A DNA stretch of 64,000 bases from Rhodanobacteraceae bacterium (GCA_024234055.1 JACKOW010000013.1:1-64000), one strand, 5' to 3'; shown: positions 26,170 to 33,692, counted from the first letter of the stretch. The notes: generated from the sequence alone by a model not told the origin. Numbers and translations are program-made.

Positions 26170-26709
26170 CTAGCCGGCTTCCGGCGGACAAGAAAGTGCC
26201 TTGCTGAAGTAGCCCGACGAGTCAAAACAGCAGACTCGCTTCTTCCCCTTCTCCAGCATGTCGATCGCAGTAGTTGCGCGTTCCTTCCTCGTTGCTTCTT
26301 GCTTGGCCGACTCCATCCAATGCACCCAATCGATCTTTGCCAACGTGCTCGCACTCACCCAGGTGGCTTGTGCGCTTACACTCTTGCTAAAGAGCGCCTT
26401 GAAGCTCTCGGGGAGTATCGGTTCTGGTTGCCGATCCAGCGGAATGAGCGAAAAATCTGACCGCTTTCTGGCCGACATCTGCTCTCGTTTCGCAACGTCG
26501 GGCGGGATCACGAACCAGTGTCCCAGCTTTCCGTCCGGCTCCATCTGAGCATCGAAGCTGCTCTCGCCAATGGCCAGGCGTGCGGTGATTCTTCCACGCC
26601 TCAAGTGCGACTTGCTGAGTTCAGGCGGAACTCTGGCAAAGAGAAACGCCTCTCCCTCAGCGACCAGAACATCGCTTGAGAAATGGGCTACCTGTTGTTT
26701 GGCAGGCAT
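26170..26709 (-). CDS. YdeI/OmpD-associated-type (DUF1905-like) cassette protein
   Basis: This encodes 179 aa from the ATG at 26707-26709. The N-terminal half (FLFARVPPELSKSHLRRGRITARLAIG, read as two strands and a helix) fits DUF1905, with FVIPPDVAKRE matching the domain's conserved loop. The C-terminal WVHWMESAKQEATRKERATT and DMLEKGKKRVCCF are the helical bacteriocin-protection YdeI/OmpD-associated tail. Family members have been linked to stress and peptide resistance, but the biochemical role is unknown. It is flanked by attC D and attC E. Confidence 0.75.
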   Translation of the reverse strand: MPAKQQVAHFSSDVLVAEGEAFLFARVPPELSKSHLRRGRITARLAIGESSFDAQMEPDGKLGHWFVIPPDVAKREQMSARKRSDFSLIPLDRQPEPILPESFKALFSKSVSAQATWVSASTLAKIDWVHWMESAKQEATRKERATTAIDMLEKGKKRVCCFDSSGYFSKALSCPPEAG

Positions 26710-26730
26710 GCGATCTAGCCCCGTTGGTGC

Positions 26731-26817
26731 GCCTGACGGCATGTGAAACCGCGCAGGCGACAAGGCCAGCGCAAGCGTAGAGTCAGTTCCGGCATCGGCT
26801 TGAACATATAGTCAGCT
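26731..26817 (-). other. attC site E
   Basis: The plus strand reads GCCTGACGGCATGTGAAACC ... GGCATCGGCTTGAACATATAG then GTCAGCT. The arms pair like the other aadA1-type sites. Both cores carry GTCAG instead of GTTAG. Confidence 0.75.
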
Positions 26818-26919
26818 ATCAACCTCGACGATCTTGCATTTTATCATATACTCCGATCTCCACGCCTTGATCAAGCCCTCTAACTTTCCGGAAGAAGCAG
26901 CTGATTTTGGGAATCTCAT
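26812..26919 (-). CDS. Possible 35-aa miniprotein in a very short cassette
   Basis: Between attC E and the next site there is room for only a tiny gene. An ATG at 26917-26919 opens 35 codons (MRFPKSAASSGKLEGLIKAW then RSEYMIKCKIVEVDS), ending inside the attC E R'' region. No clear ribosome site precedes it. It could equally be a non-coding cassette or a decayed gene. Confidence 0.3.
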   Translation of the reverse strand: MRFPKSAASSGKLEGLIKAWRSEYMIKCKIVEVDS

Positions 26920-26940
26920 TCGAACCGAGTACTCGCTTTA

Positions 26941-27006
26941 GGCGTCCTCATTCACCTCGAAAAAGCGTAGCGCCGTCAGAAACCGGCTTGAACGCCTAGC
27001 TAGAAG
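26941..27006 (-). other. Degenerate attC-like half-site F
   Basis: CCGGCTTGAACGCCTAGCTAG resembles the L''/R'' half of other sites (compare CCGGCTTGAGCGCCTGGTTAG at 32918). The R' half is not recognisable. It would be the attC of the 122-aa gene upstream. Confidence 0.35.
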
Positions 27007-27364
27007 GCGCCAGCTCGGTCACCCCATGCAGCACTCCCTGGCACCAGCTCATTCTCGGCTCAAACTCCGCGACACAGACAAGATACCGGACTCCGCAGCC
27101 CGCACAGGTTTCGATACGCACCCTTGGCCAGCCATTCCGCAAGGAAAGACCCTGGATACCGAAGTGCTGCGCGACCTCCTCCGCATGCTCATTTCCAAGG
27201 ACTGTTTCGGGATCGCAGTCTTGTCCAATGTACTTGTTGAAATCGATGGAAACGGACCGCCCGCACCCGGCGCAGCAAAAAGACTGAAAGCGACCTTGGC
27301 GCGTGACGCTGTCATACACAGGGGCGCGCGACGGGTCTGGTTCTACAATGACGCGAGCAAACAT
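26996..27364 (-). CDS. Cysteine-rich cassette protein (122 aa)
   Basis: The start ATG is at 27362-27364, seven bases from the attC G core. Cysteine pairs (CCAGCG near residue 30 and CAGC near residue 87) suggest a single zinc ribbon formed by two distant knuckles. The intervening segment (GNEHAEEVAQHFGIQGL) is helical. The family is not recognised. The stop overlaps the degenerate half-site F. Confidence 0.55.
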   Translation of the reverse strand: MFARVIVEPDPSRAPVYDSVTRQGRFQSFCCAGCGRSVSIDFNKYIGQDCDPETVLGNEHAEEVAQHFGIQGLSLRNGWPRVRIETCAGCGVRYLVCVAEFEPRMSWCQGVLHGVTELAPSS

Positions 27365-27370
27365 CCTGCG

Positions 27371-27463
27371 CCTCCTAATGCCGCATCGAGCAGCCGATGG
27401 CCGATTTCATTTCAGGAAACATCGAAGCTCGCCCCATCGGTCCGCTCCAATGGGTAGTTAAGC
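27371..27463 (-). other. attC site G
   Basis: R'' is GTTAAGC at 27457-27463. R' is degenerate (CTCCTAATGCC). The body (CGCATCGAGCAGCCGATGGC ... CAGGAAACATCGAAGC) belongs to the same subfamily as attC K and attC M rather than the aadA1-like type. Confidence 0.7.
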
Positions 27464-28090
27464 CTCGCTCTTGACGTAGCTCTTTGAATGCACAACACCT
27501 GCAAGAACACCCACTAGCGCTCCGACTACATGCCCTGGCTTTGGATAGCCCGCATAGATTAAATCAAGAATGACTGCAGGAACTATCGAAAAGCAAAGGA
27601 CGACCACAACCGATTTTGACGCAATAATTTTCCGATGTGATAGGACGAGACCAAATGCGGCTATACCTATTACTGCTTGTGATGCCCCCGTACCGAGATT
27701 CCACGGCGGTTCAGAAAAAAGAGTGCTGGCAAGAGTGCCCGCGGCACCAGAAGCAAACCAGAGCAACAAGAACTTCACATTGCTTACGTGCCGCGCCAAG
27801 CATAGCCCCAGAAGTACAATGCACGACACGTTATACAACATATGGAGTTGTTTTGCATGTATTAGCTGGGACGCAAAGAGGCGCCAGATTTCAAGGTTGT
27901 TCAAGTGCGAAAATGTGACGCCGCCATATGACTCTAGCTGGACTATCTTCACATTACCCAAGACATTGCCAGTCAGTGTAAAAGCAACGTACATCGAATA
28001 GGCAAGCGTGAGCCCACCGATCAATATAGCGGAGAACGGAACCGTAGTGATCCTCATGGATTTCTGAAGCTCACTCATCTCTCCCTTCAT
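27458..28090 (-). CDS. Rhomboid-family intramembrane serine protease, integron cassette
   Basis: This encodes 210 aa with about six hydrophobic segments. Rhomboid features are in order: the conserved WRLF helix start near residue 69, HMLYN with H83 and N87, the catalytic-serine loop GTGASQAVIG with S137, and GHVVGAL with H187. The Ser is followed by Gln instead of the usual Gly, so the oxyanion loop is atypical. If active it would cleave membrane-embedded substrates. The stop codon lies inside attC G; attC H lies 26 bp before the start. Confidence 0.85.
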   Translation of the reverse strand: MKGEMSELQKSMRITTVPFSAILIGGLTLAYSMYVAFTLTGNVLGNVKIVQLESYGGVTFSHLNNLEIWRLFASQLIHAKQLHMLYNVSCIVLLGLCLARHVSNVKFLLLWFASGAAGTLASTLFSEPPWNLGTGASQAVIGIAAFGLVLSHRKIIASKSVVVVLCFSIVPAVILDLIYAGYPKPGHVVGALVGVLAGVVHSKSYVKSEA

Positions 28091-28115
28091 CAGGAATTGT
28101 GTGCGGCTCTTGGAG

Positions 28116-28202
28116 GCCTAACGCCATGTTAGGCCGCGCCGGCCGCCAAGCCAGAGCAAGCGAAGAGTCAGTTCCGGCGTCGGCTTGAACATATAGTCAA
28201 GA
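28116..28202 (-). other. attC site H
   Basis: The core complement GCCTAAC is at 28116-28122, followed by GCCATGTTAGGCCGCGCC. The distal half GGCGTCGGCTTGAACATATAG ends in a mutated R'' (GTCAAGA). Nearly identical in sequence to attC L, N and E. Confidence 0.85.
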
Positions 28203-28796
28203 TCAGTCCGAGAAAATACGATTCTTTGATTCCGGATGAAAGAGGCCTTTACCTTCGAGGTCTTTAAAGGCCGCGTTAGACTCTGGGTTTGTGCAGCGAA
28301 ACCTCCGACCGCTCTCGATGTGTCCGGTCCGCCATGCCTCCGCGCCTCTCCAAACAGAGACAAATGCAGCCTGACCCGCTTTCTCATCAGAGCAACCTGT
28401 TTCCGAACAGTTCCCAAATTCTTCGCGGTAGTAGACCTCGTAAATCCACCTTCCGTTCCTGAACCACAGGAAATAATCTTGTGTCGAGCCGTCCCGTGTA
28501 CCCTGGCTTTCAAAGTGAACTAGATCTAGCGCCCTGCCTCCAGATGGAGGATACCTAAATTCAACCTGGCCAATCGCACCAAAGCGATATTGAATTTGCT
28601 TAATTCTGTGGTTATCCGACCCGGAATGAGTTCCGCAAACTGACGCCACTTTGTTTCCGCCTTCAACAAGGCAATTGAAGTATAAAGACTCTCGCTGCGT
28701 GCAGTGCGACAGAGCGGAATTGGAGGTCACGCTTTGCGAAGAGCCTGTTGCACTCACAAACACGGACATCACGAACAGAAATTGAATAGGGCGCAC
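28203..28796 (-). CDS. Secreted cassette protein of unknown function (197 aa)
   Basis: The GTG start at 28794-28796 gives the signal peptide MRPIQFLFVMSVFVSATGSS. The mature protein has six or more cysteines (HCTQ, FNCLV, SVCGT, NCSETGC, RFRCT), consistent with disulfides after export. A Trp/Tyr-rich centre (DYFLWFRNGRWIYEVYYREE) is notable. I do not recognise the family. The stop is immediately next to attC H. Confidence 0.6.
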   Translation of the reverse strand: MRPIQFLFVMSVFVSATGSSQSVTSNSALSHCTQRESLYFNCLVEGGNKVASVCGTHSGSDNHRIKQIQYRFGAIGQVEFRYPPSGGRALDLVHFESQGTRDGSTQDYFLWFRNGRWIYEVYYREEFGNCSETGCSDEKAGQAAFVSVWRGAEAWRTGHIESGRRFRCTNPESNAAFKDLEGKGLFHPESKNRIFSD

Positions 28797-28810
28797 AACC
28801 TTCCCCTGAT

Positions 28811-28898
28811 GTCTAACGCCGAAATAAGCGGCGCCCGCCGCTAATGGTGGTTTGTGCGAAGAGCGACATCGGGCGTCCGCTTGATTTCATAGTTAAGC
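28811..28898 (-). other. attC site I
   Basis: GTCTAAC at 28811-28817 and GTTAAGC at 28892-28898 are both consensus-like cores. The arms CGCCGAAATAAGCGGCGCC and GGGCGTCCGCTTGATTTCAT pair. Confidence 0.85.
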
Positions 28899-28906
28899 CT
28901 CGGAGC

Positions 28907-29350
28907 CTAGTCCCACCAAACTCTAAGGTAATGCTGCCGATCGTCGAGCGTGAACTCAGACGCACCCAACTCAGACTGAAACACAATTTGCAGCCGCTCA
29001 AGCAGAGCCGCATGGGCTTCCTCAGGAATTCGATTACCCACAATATACCTCCTCTGCCCCTCAATCTGATTCGTGGTGTAGGGAAGAAGCACATACACGA
29101 CCGGACTACCTTCTCGCCCAAACTCCCATGCTGTAACTCGCCCCTTGAACTCCTCGATAGCGGCGGCAACCCTGTCGCCTGAAAAAGCGTTATAGGACTT
29201 CACCAGCCTTAGCAGCACCTGCGTTTCCGGAGTCGTCAACTGATCTGTACGGAACTGCGTCGACCAGAACTCGGCGTCGCGCCTGATGATGTCACCATAG
29301 CCCAAGCTCACAAACTGCTCAGCGGCGTGAAGCTTAGCTTGACCTTCCAT
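28907..29350 (-). CDS. Cassette protein of unknown function (147 aa)
   Basis: The start ATG is at 29348-29350. The protein is acidic and soluble, with an N-terminal helical part (AEQFVSLGYGDIIRRDAEFW) and a C-terminal alpha/beta part ending LGASEFTLDDRQHYLRVWWD. No motif or family is recognised. It is bounded by attC I and, upstream, by the non-coding segment 29351-29654. Confidence 0.55.
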   Translation of the reverse strand: MEGQAKLHAAEQFVSLGYGDIIRRDAEFWSTQFRTDQLTTPETQVLLRLVKSYNAFSGDRVAAAIEEFKGRVTAWEFGREGSPVVYVLLPYTTNQIEGQRRYIVGNRIPEEAHAALLERLQIVFQSELGASEFTLDDRQHYLRVWWD

Positions 29351-29654
29351 ACGAATTCCCTTCCACCCGTAGACGTCAGTTGTGAGGCAATAACAGGCGT
29401 TTATGCGCCAGTTCCGAGGTGCGATGGGCTAACGCGTCAGGCCCAATCTTGCGAACATTTTGTTTAGAAATCAATCATTTCTGCGAACGAACATCACCAA
29501 AGAGCCGCTTCGAAGGAGGCAACTTTGCGGTGATAGGCAACAGCACGTCACGGACCGGGTCTCTAGTCTTCCCGGCCCCACGCCTCCAGGCCCCACGATT
29601 GCGCGCCGGGGCCGGTTTCCATCAACACCAAGGGCGGCGACAGGGGGCGAGGCT
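29351..29654 (-). other. Non-cassette segment inside the array, with conserved peptide remnant
   Basis: This 304-bp stretch has no intact gene. On the minus strand, 29475-29561 encodes PVRDVLLPITAKLPPSKRLF and a few more residues to a stop, homologous without gaps to a segment at 35218-35299 upstream of the first cassette (about 78 percent identical DNA by eye). A core-like GGGCTAAC at 29426-29433 lies between the remnant and the next cassette gene. The layout mimics the 5' head of the array. Confidence 0.55.
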
Positions 29655-29705
29655 ATCCAACTAAGCGGGCTGCCGTTCGCGCTCCGCTTGAGCGAGGAGT
29701 TAGGC
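29655..29705 (-). other. attC site J (short)
   Basis: It is bounded by consensus cores ATCCAAC (29655-29661) and GTTAGGC (29699-29705). The paired arms CTAAGCGGGC and GCTCCGCTTGAG surround a very short loop, making a site of about 51 bp, the shortest in the array. Confidence 0.8.
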
Positions 29706-29706
29706 G

Positions 29707-30264
29707 TCAGTGCGCGCGACGCCATGCTGTGGCCAAGCTCCAAACCGGACCAAAGAAGAACCAAAGCACAACGCAGCCGAACGCGTGCTTGTGCCAGGCA
29801 AGCAGCGGCTGACTGCTTGCGCCTGGACTGATGAACTGTACGAGTGCTTCGATCAGGGCCACTGTGATGATGCAGGCTACGATGCACCGCCCCCAAAGGT
29901 TGAGGTCATAACGGACCGCCGGCCAGCCGTGAGACGGAGCTTTCGACGGCGTTGGGCCAGCAGCGAACCGATGCGAGAAATGGGCGTCCGCCCATTTCAC
30001 CGCCATTGAACCAAATGCAACCGTGAAGCCGACGTAGGCGGCGGCCAGACCGTGCGCGAATGTGGCTGTTGCTCCACGGCGCAAATCCATAGCGGTGAAG
30101 AGCAGAAGGAGCACGTCTACGAGCGGCAAGCAAAGCAGCATTGCGCGGCTCAGCGGTTCCTTGCGAAGCAGGTAGCGAAGTGCAAGCGCCAGCAGCAAGA
30201 TGACCCAGAAGCCGACCTCGCATGCAACGATCAGGGCGTAGAGCAGGTATGGCTCGTGTGGCAT
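29707..30264 (-). CDS. Multi-pass membrane protein, integron cassette (185 aa)
   Basis: The start ATG is at 30262-30264. Hydrophobic segments lie near residues 8-29, 40-60, 72-90, 124-145 and 160-180, giving four or five TM helices. A family-like motif HKHAFGCVVLWFFFGPVWSL precedes the C-terminus. It resembles small inner-membrane proteins of the YmcC/DUF class often found in cassette arrays. Function unknown. Its stop codon sits two bases from attC J. Confidence 0.65.
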   Translation of the reverse strand: MPHEPYLLYALIVACEVGFWVILLLALALRYLLRKEPLSRAMLLCLPLVDVLLLLFTAMDLRRGATATFAHGLAAAYVGFTVAFGSMAVKWADAHFSHRFAAGPTPSKAPSHGWPAVRYDLNLWGRCIVACIITVALIEALVQFISPGASSQPLLAWHKHAFGCVVLWFFFGPVWSLATAWRRAH

Positions 30265-30286
30265 GCCAATGCGGGTGGTATCTGAC

Positions 30287-30377
30287 GCCTAACGCCGCAT
30301 TGAGCGGCCGACGAACGACATCTTCTCAGGAAACATCGAAGCCTGTCCCATAGGTCCACTCAAATGCGTAGTTAGGC
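30287..30377 (-). other. attC site K
   Basis: Perfect cores GCCTAAC (30287-30293) and GTTAGGC (30371-30377). The body CGCCGCATTGAGCGGCCG ... CTCAAATGCGTA is of the G/K/M subfamily. Confidence 0.9.
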
Positions 30378-30561
30378 GCCGGCGTCTAGATAGCGCACGC
30401 GCGCGACCCTTCCGCTGCAACTTGTACTTGTCGTCTTTCGGGCGTCTGCCTCGATTCTCGCCGTCATGTGGCGGACACCGAGAGCACTGTCCCTTGTCTT
30501 GTTCGAGCTTCAGACGGCGAAGCTTGCGGTCGACGCCGCTATTCGACTCAGCGGACTTCAT
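30289..30561 (-). CDS. Small basic cassette protein (90 aa) with CPPHxGEN motif
   Basis: The start ATG is at 30559-30561. Residues 1 to about 62 read as a small, Arg/Lys-rich soluble protein with CSRCPPHDGENRGRRPKDDK, a pattern seen in short hypothetical proteins of phages and cassettes. The reading frame then runs through the whole attC K, so the last 28 residues are attC-encoded. Nucleic-acid binding is a guess from charge only. Confidence 0.5.
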   Translation of the reverse strand: MKSAESNSGVDRKLRRLKLEQDKGQCSRCPPHDGENRGRRPKDDKYKLQRKGRARALSRRRRLTTHLSGPMGQASMFPEKMSFVGRSMRR

Positions 30562-30621
30562 GATCTGTCCAAGGCTCTTTGCTCATCGTACATTTCAGGA
30601 AGAGAACCGCAAGAATCCGGC

Positions 30622-30708
30622 GCCTAACGCCATGTCAAGCCGCGCCGGCCATGCGGCCAGATCAAGAGGAGAGTCAGTTCCGGCGTAGGCTTGAACATAT
30701 AGCTAAGC
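30622..30708 (-). other. attC site L
   Basis: GCCTAACGCCATGTCAAGCC at the R' side and CGGCGTAGGCTTGAACATAT at the R'' side. The R'' core is GCTAAGC. Member of the dominant aadA1-like subfamily. Confidence 0.85.
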
Positions 30709-31014
30709 GTCCCTCTCAGGACGACGAACTTCGGACTCATGATGATAAGACTTGCACGACATGCAGTACCAAGCGGGCTGTGCTGGGGAGAAAAGCATGT
30801 TTCCCAATGCATAGGCAATTGCTCCGACACATATACCTGACGCTAGCCCAAGGAAGAAGCCTACGGCACAACCCGCGACGACGGACGCACCCAAAACATG
30901 CCCCTCGTATTCCCAGACCGGAGCACCGCAGTTATCGGTGCTCTCCAGCCAGAAACCACAGTTCGGGCAATTCGGTGCGTGACCCTCGGCGGCAGGATGA
31001 CCATGATACTTCAA
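30703..31014 (-). CDS. Zinc-ribbon membrane protein, integron cassette (103 aa)
   Basis: A TTG start at 31012-31014 with GGGAG upstream is the best choice, as no ATG fits. CPNC near residue 16 and CMSC near residue 83 form one zinc ribbon split by a glycine-rich transmembrane hairpin (VLGASVVAGCAVGFFLGLAS, GICVGAIAYALGNML). This resembles sensor-like small ribbon/TM proteins. Function unknown. The stop codon overlaps attC L. Confidence 0.6.
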   Translation of the reverse strand: MKYHGHPAAEGHAPNCPNCGFWLESTDNCGAPVWEYEGHVLGASVVAGCAVGFFLGLASGICVGAIAYALGNMLFSPAQPAWYCMSCKSYHHESEVRRPERDA

Positions 31015-31076
31015 CGGATTAAGCTCCCAAGTCTGTGTCGTACCGCTGCGAAGATTGAACGGAATTGCAAACGGAA

Positions 31077-31166
31077 ACCCAACGCCGCGTCAAGCGGCCG
31101 CTGGCCGATTGAAAATCAGAAACATCAAAGCCTCTTCAAGCGGCCCTCTTGAACGCATGGTTAGAG
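31077..31166 (-). other. attC site M
   Basis: ACCCAAC at 31077-31083 and GTTAGAG at 31160-31166 are the cores. The arms CGCCGCGTCAAGCGGCCG and CGGCCCTCTTGAACGCATG pair. G/K/M subfamily. Confidence 0.85.
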
Positions 31167-31250
31167 AAACATTCCGCTGACCAAACCTACTGAAGAACAC
31201 CGAGAGTGTAACACTGGCCTAAGCCCGACAAACCGTAACCTACCGAAAAC

Positions 31251-31865
31251 TCATAGGTCATATCTTGACTCAAAAGTACGTCGCATCTCAGGCATGTCAT
31301 GGTCGAGCAGAAAGCGCTTGAAGTCTCGATAGATTCCGGCAAGCGCCAGGACGTTTGGGCCCACAACATCCATCCCGCGATCATCATAAGGAAAGGCTAA
31401 CAGGCGCTCTGAAAGGTTGAAAAGGTAGACCGAACAGTACGGTCGAGGCTGAATGGCTCCGAAGTCACTCGACAGTGCACACCAGAGCAGACGAGGGAGC
31501 AACTCCACTGGAGCCGAAAATGCGGCAAAAATCGAGGTGGACTCTGAGTCTTCCTCTTCAACCAGCCAGAGCTCCCGCTCTCGAGGTATCCGTACTTCGG
31601 CGTCTTGCAGCGCCTTGAGCGTACGCCTCAATGAGAACGGGCTCTCTCGCGAACAGTACTGGCGCAAGCAGACTACCAGGCTCTCACTACCGGAAAAGAT
31701 CCGCTGACACACCTCGTATGCCTTACGGTGGGCTGTCAGGAACCGGTCGATCGAGCTGCCTGATTCTGCGAGTTCAATTCGGAGCCCACCAGGAATGTTG
31801 TAAAACAGAGGACGCAGAAATGCCTTCCCCTCAAATTCGGCTTCGATGTCGCTGCGAAAAGTCAT
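31251..31865 (-). CDS. DUF3885 protein, integron cassette
   Basis: This encodes 204 aa from the ATG at 31863-31865, eight bases from the attC N core. The family pattern is visible in order: LFYNIPGGLRIELAESGSSI, FLTAHRKAYEVCQRIF, and the C-terminal hallmark FPYDDRGMDVVG followed by LAGIYRDFKRFLLDHDMPEM. DUF3885 proteins are small soluble immunity-like proteins of unknown function, frequent in mobile regions. There is an 84-bp untranslated gap between the stop and attC M. Confidence 0.8.
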   Translation of the reverse strand: MTFRSDIEAEFEGKAFLRPLFYNIPGGLRIELAESGSSIDRFLTAHRKAYEVCQRIFSGSESLVVCLRQYCSRESPFSLRRTLKALQDAEVRIPRERELWLVEEEDSESTSIFAAFSAPVELLPRLLWCALSSDFGAIQPRPYCSVYLFNLSERLLAFPYDDRGMDVVGPNVLALAGIYRDFKRFLLDHDMPEMRRTFESRYDL

Positions 31866-31872
31866 TCTGCTT

Positions 31873-31959
31873 GCCTAACGCCATGTTAAGCCGCGCCGGC
31901 CACAAGGCCAGAGCAGGCGAAGAGTCAGTTCCCGCGTCGGCTTGAACATATAGTTGAGC
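31873..31959 (-). other. attC site N
   Basis: GCCTAAC at 31873-31879 and GTTGAGC at 31953-31959, both matching the core consensus. The body CGCCATGTTAAGCCGCGCC ... GCGTCGGCTTGAACATATA is the dominant subfamily. Confidence 0.9.
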
Positions 31960-31960
31960 G

Positions 31961-32308
31961 TCATGCGGGCGGCACTTGGCCGTTTAATGCGCGGCACAGC
32001 AGTACGTGTCCTTTGCTTTTTGCCTCATTGGTGATCTCTGACGCGAGCAATTCCGCTTCCTCTCTCGAGCGACACGGCACTATCAAACCGCCGGTGTTAT
32101 GAATCTCGAGCGTCTTCGCGAAGGCCTCTCGCTCCGTCATTCCTACTATCCGAAAAAGAACCTCAACAACAAATGCGAATGGCGTCGAGTCATCATTAAA
32201 AATCTCGTTGCAATAATTCGTCCTGCCTGGAACAGCAAATCCATGCTGCAGCAACGAACTTTCGCGACGAAAGACTGGTGACAACCAAATTCCTAGCTTA
32301 GTGGCCAC
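31961..32308 (-). CDS. ClpS-like N-degron adaptor, integron cassette
   Basis: This encodes 115 aa from a GTG at 32306-32308. Residues 34-112 align with ClpS: NEIFNDDSTPFAFVVEVLFR keeps the Asn-Asp-Asp substrate-pocket motif (N38-D39-D40), the FGMTEREA helix equivalent is GMTEREAFAK, EIHNTG keeps pocket His70, and GHVLLCRAL is the C-terminal strand. Canonical ClpS delivers N-end-rule substrates to ClpAP. The N-terminal extension is short and different, so interaction with ClpA may be altered. No clpA is nearby, whereas housekeeping clpS normally sits beside it, so this is probably a paralogue. Confidence 0.85.
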   Translation of the reverse strand: MATKLGIWLSPVFRRESSLLQHGFAVPGRTNYCNEIFNDDSTPFAFVVEVLFRIVGMTEREAFAKTLEIHNTGGLIVPCRSREEAELLASEITNEAKSKGHVLLCRALNGQVPPA

Positions 32309-32336
32309 CGGAGGCGGTCCGCTGAAATAAAGGACT
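32290..32336 (-). other. Possible short attC site O
   Basis: A palindromic stretch (TTAGTGGCCACCGGAGGCGG then TCCGCTGAAATAA) lies where the attC of the 168-aa gene is expected, and overlaps the ClpS-like start. Cores are poor (TCCTAGC, ATAAAGG). Confidence 0.35.
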
Positions 32337-32341
32337 GGGTG

Positions 32342-32845
32342 TCATTGCGGCACTGCTGATATGTTACCCGCTCCAAGTACATGAAGCTTGGGAAGAGCAC
32401 GATACAAGAACGCATGAGATAGCGCGAAGGGATCGATAAACGCGAGCTTCTTTCGATCAGTTGAAGCCTTCACATAGGGCACTACCAGTGCGCCGCCGTC
32501 AATGACGGAAATTTTCGCAGGCAGCTCCTCGAAGCCGACTTGCAGCTGCTGCGCGTGAATGATTCGGTTTAGCGCGTCCCTGATGTCGTACACCTGTTCA
32601 CCGTCCAATGTTGGCGCCCAGTTCCAACGTGGCTGCGCGAGCCGGAATTTCTCGCTTGGGGGGAGGACTTCGAGCGCTCGACGAGCGTTGAGTGCAAACG
32701 TACTTATGGCTTCTACGAACGCGGTTGTGGTGACCTCGAGAATGAGTGGATGGCTCTTTGGATACTGCGCGCTCGCGAGAGCCCAGAGCCTCACCGCTTC
32801 GTCGGCCGCGCGGTGAATCGAATGCTCAGTCACAGGTTCGATCAT
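32342..32845 (-). CDS. Cassette protein of unknown function (167 aa)
   Basis: The start ATG at 32843-32845 is four bases from the attC P core, as is common for cassettes. The protein is soluble, with an N-terminal helical region (HSIHRAADEAVRLWALASAQ, VTTTAFVEAISTFALNARRAL) and a C-terminal beta-rich part (KISVIDGGALVVPYVKAST). No family recognised. Confidence 0.55.
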   Translation of the reverse strand: MIEPVTEHSIHRAADEAVRLWALASAQYPKSHPLILEVTTTAFVEAISTFALNARRALEVLPPSEKFRLAQPRWNWAPTLDGEQVYDIRDALNRIIHAQQLQVGFEELPAKISVIDGGALVVPYVKASTDRKKLAFIDPFALSHAFLYRALPKLHVLGAGNISAVPQ

Positions 32846-32848
32846 GAC

Positions 32849-32938
32849 GCCCAACGCTGAGCTAAGCGGCTACGTCGCCGCAATTTTCGGATCATAGCGA
32901 GGAACTCCCCGGTAGCCGGCTTGAGCGCCTGGTTAGGC
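32849..32938 (-). other. attC site P
   Basis: GCCCAAC at 32849-32855 and GTTAGGC at 32932-32938 are perfect consensus cores. The arms CGCTGAGCTAAGCGGCTAC and GTAGCCGGCTTGAGCGCC pair. Confidence 0.9.
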
Positions 32939-32948
32939 ATCATTTAGG

Positions 32949-33692
32949 TCACTTCCGCTTCCGATCTAGCTTTATTCGAAAGAACCCGGAAGTGACCTCA
33001 AGCTCTACTTTGTCATAACCTGCCATTAAGTCTCTCATTGGCTTTGATATTTGTGGCATGATTATCTTTCGTTTCGATGACTCCCTCTGACCTACCCAAT
33101 TTTGTAGCAATGCAACTACGTATTCCACAAGGTCCTTGAGCACATTTTGGGACTGTAAACCGAAGATACTTGCCAGATGCACCAAGTTAAGGATGACATC
33201 TATACTCTTCGTGGAACTTATTTCCTCTATCGGAAGAAAGCCGCGGCCAAACCTGTTGTGGCTCCACTCAACTACCTCAACTAACTGGGTTCTGCACGTT
33301 CCCACCTCATCTCTAAAGCGAGGGAGCGACCGTGTTGACACAAATGCTGAAATCTGATCAATTGGCGACCATCGATATTCTGCGCGGGCCCTAATCATTC
33401 TCTCGACAAGTTCAGGGGATTCGACCAGAGACGGCCAACTGCCAAAACCAGCAGCGCCGTATAGTACGGCTGCCTCATATTTTTCGGAAAGGAACGAATT
33501 GAAGGATCTTTCTAGCTCCCAACCAAGTGGCAGCGGATCTCCTCCCCGATGCGAATTAGGGAACTCCGTGTGCGCCATGCCAGCCCAAACTAAAACACCT
33601 CCAAGCAACTCAATGAATGCCGCTAGTTCGGTGACACTTGGGATGCCGCCGGCCAAGTGAACCGACAGCCTGACTTCTTCTGAATCGGACAT
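32949..33692 (-). CDS. Cassette protein of unknown function (247 aa)
   Basis: The start ATG is at 33690-33692; a GTG four codons upstream is the alternative. It opens EVRLSVHLAGGIPSVTELAA, then alternates helices and strands; the C-terminal third is helical (ILNLVHLASIFG, LVEYVVALLQNWVG) and ends in a basic strand pair VELEVTSGFFRIKLDRKRK. No family recognised. It is the largest cassette product. GC content is visibly low (about half). Confidence 0.55.
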   Translation of the reverse strand: MSDSEEVRLSVHLAGGIPSVTELAAFIELLGGVLVWAGMAHTEFPNSHRGGDPLPLGWELERSFNSFLSEKYEAAVLYGAAGFGSWPSLVESPELVERMIRARAEYRWSPIDQISAFVSTRSLPRFRDEVGTCRTQLVEVVEWSHNRFGRGFLPIEEISSTKSIDVILNLVHLASIFGLQSQNVLKDLVEYVVALLQNWVGQRESSKRKIIMPQISKPMRDLMAGYDKVELEVTSGFFRIKLDRKRK

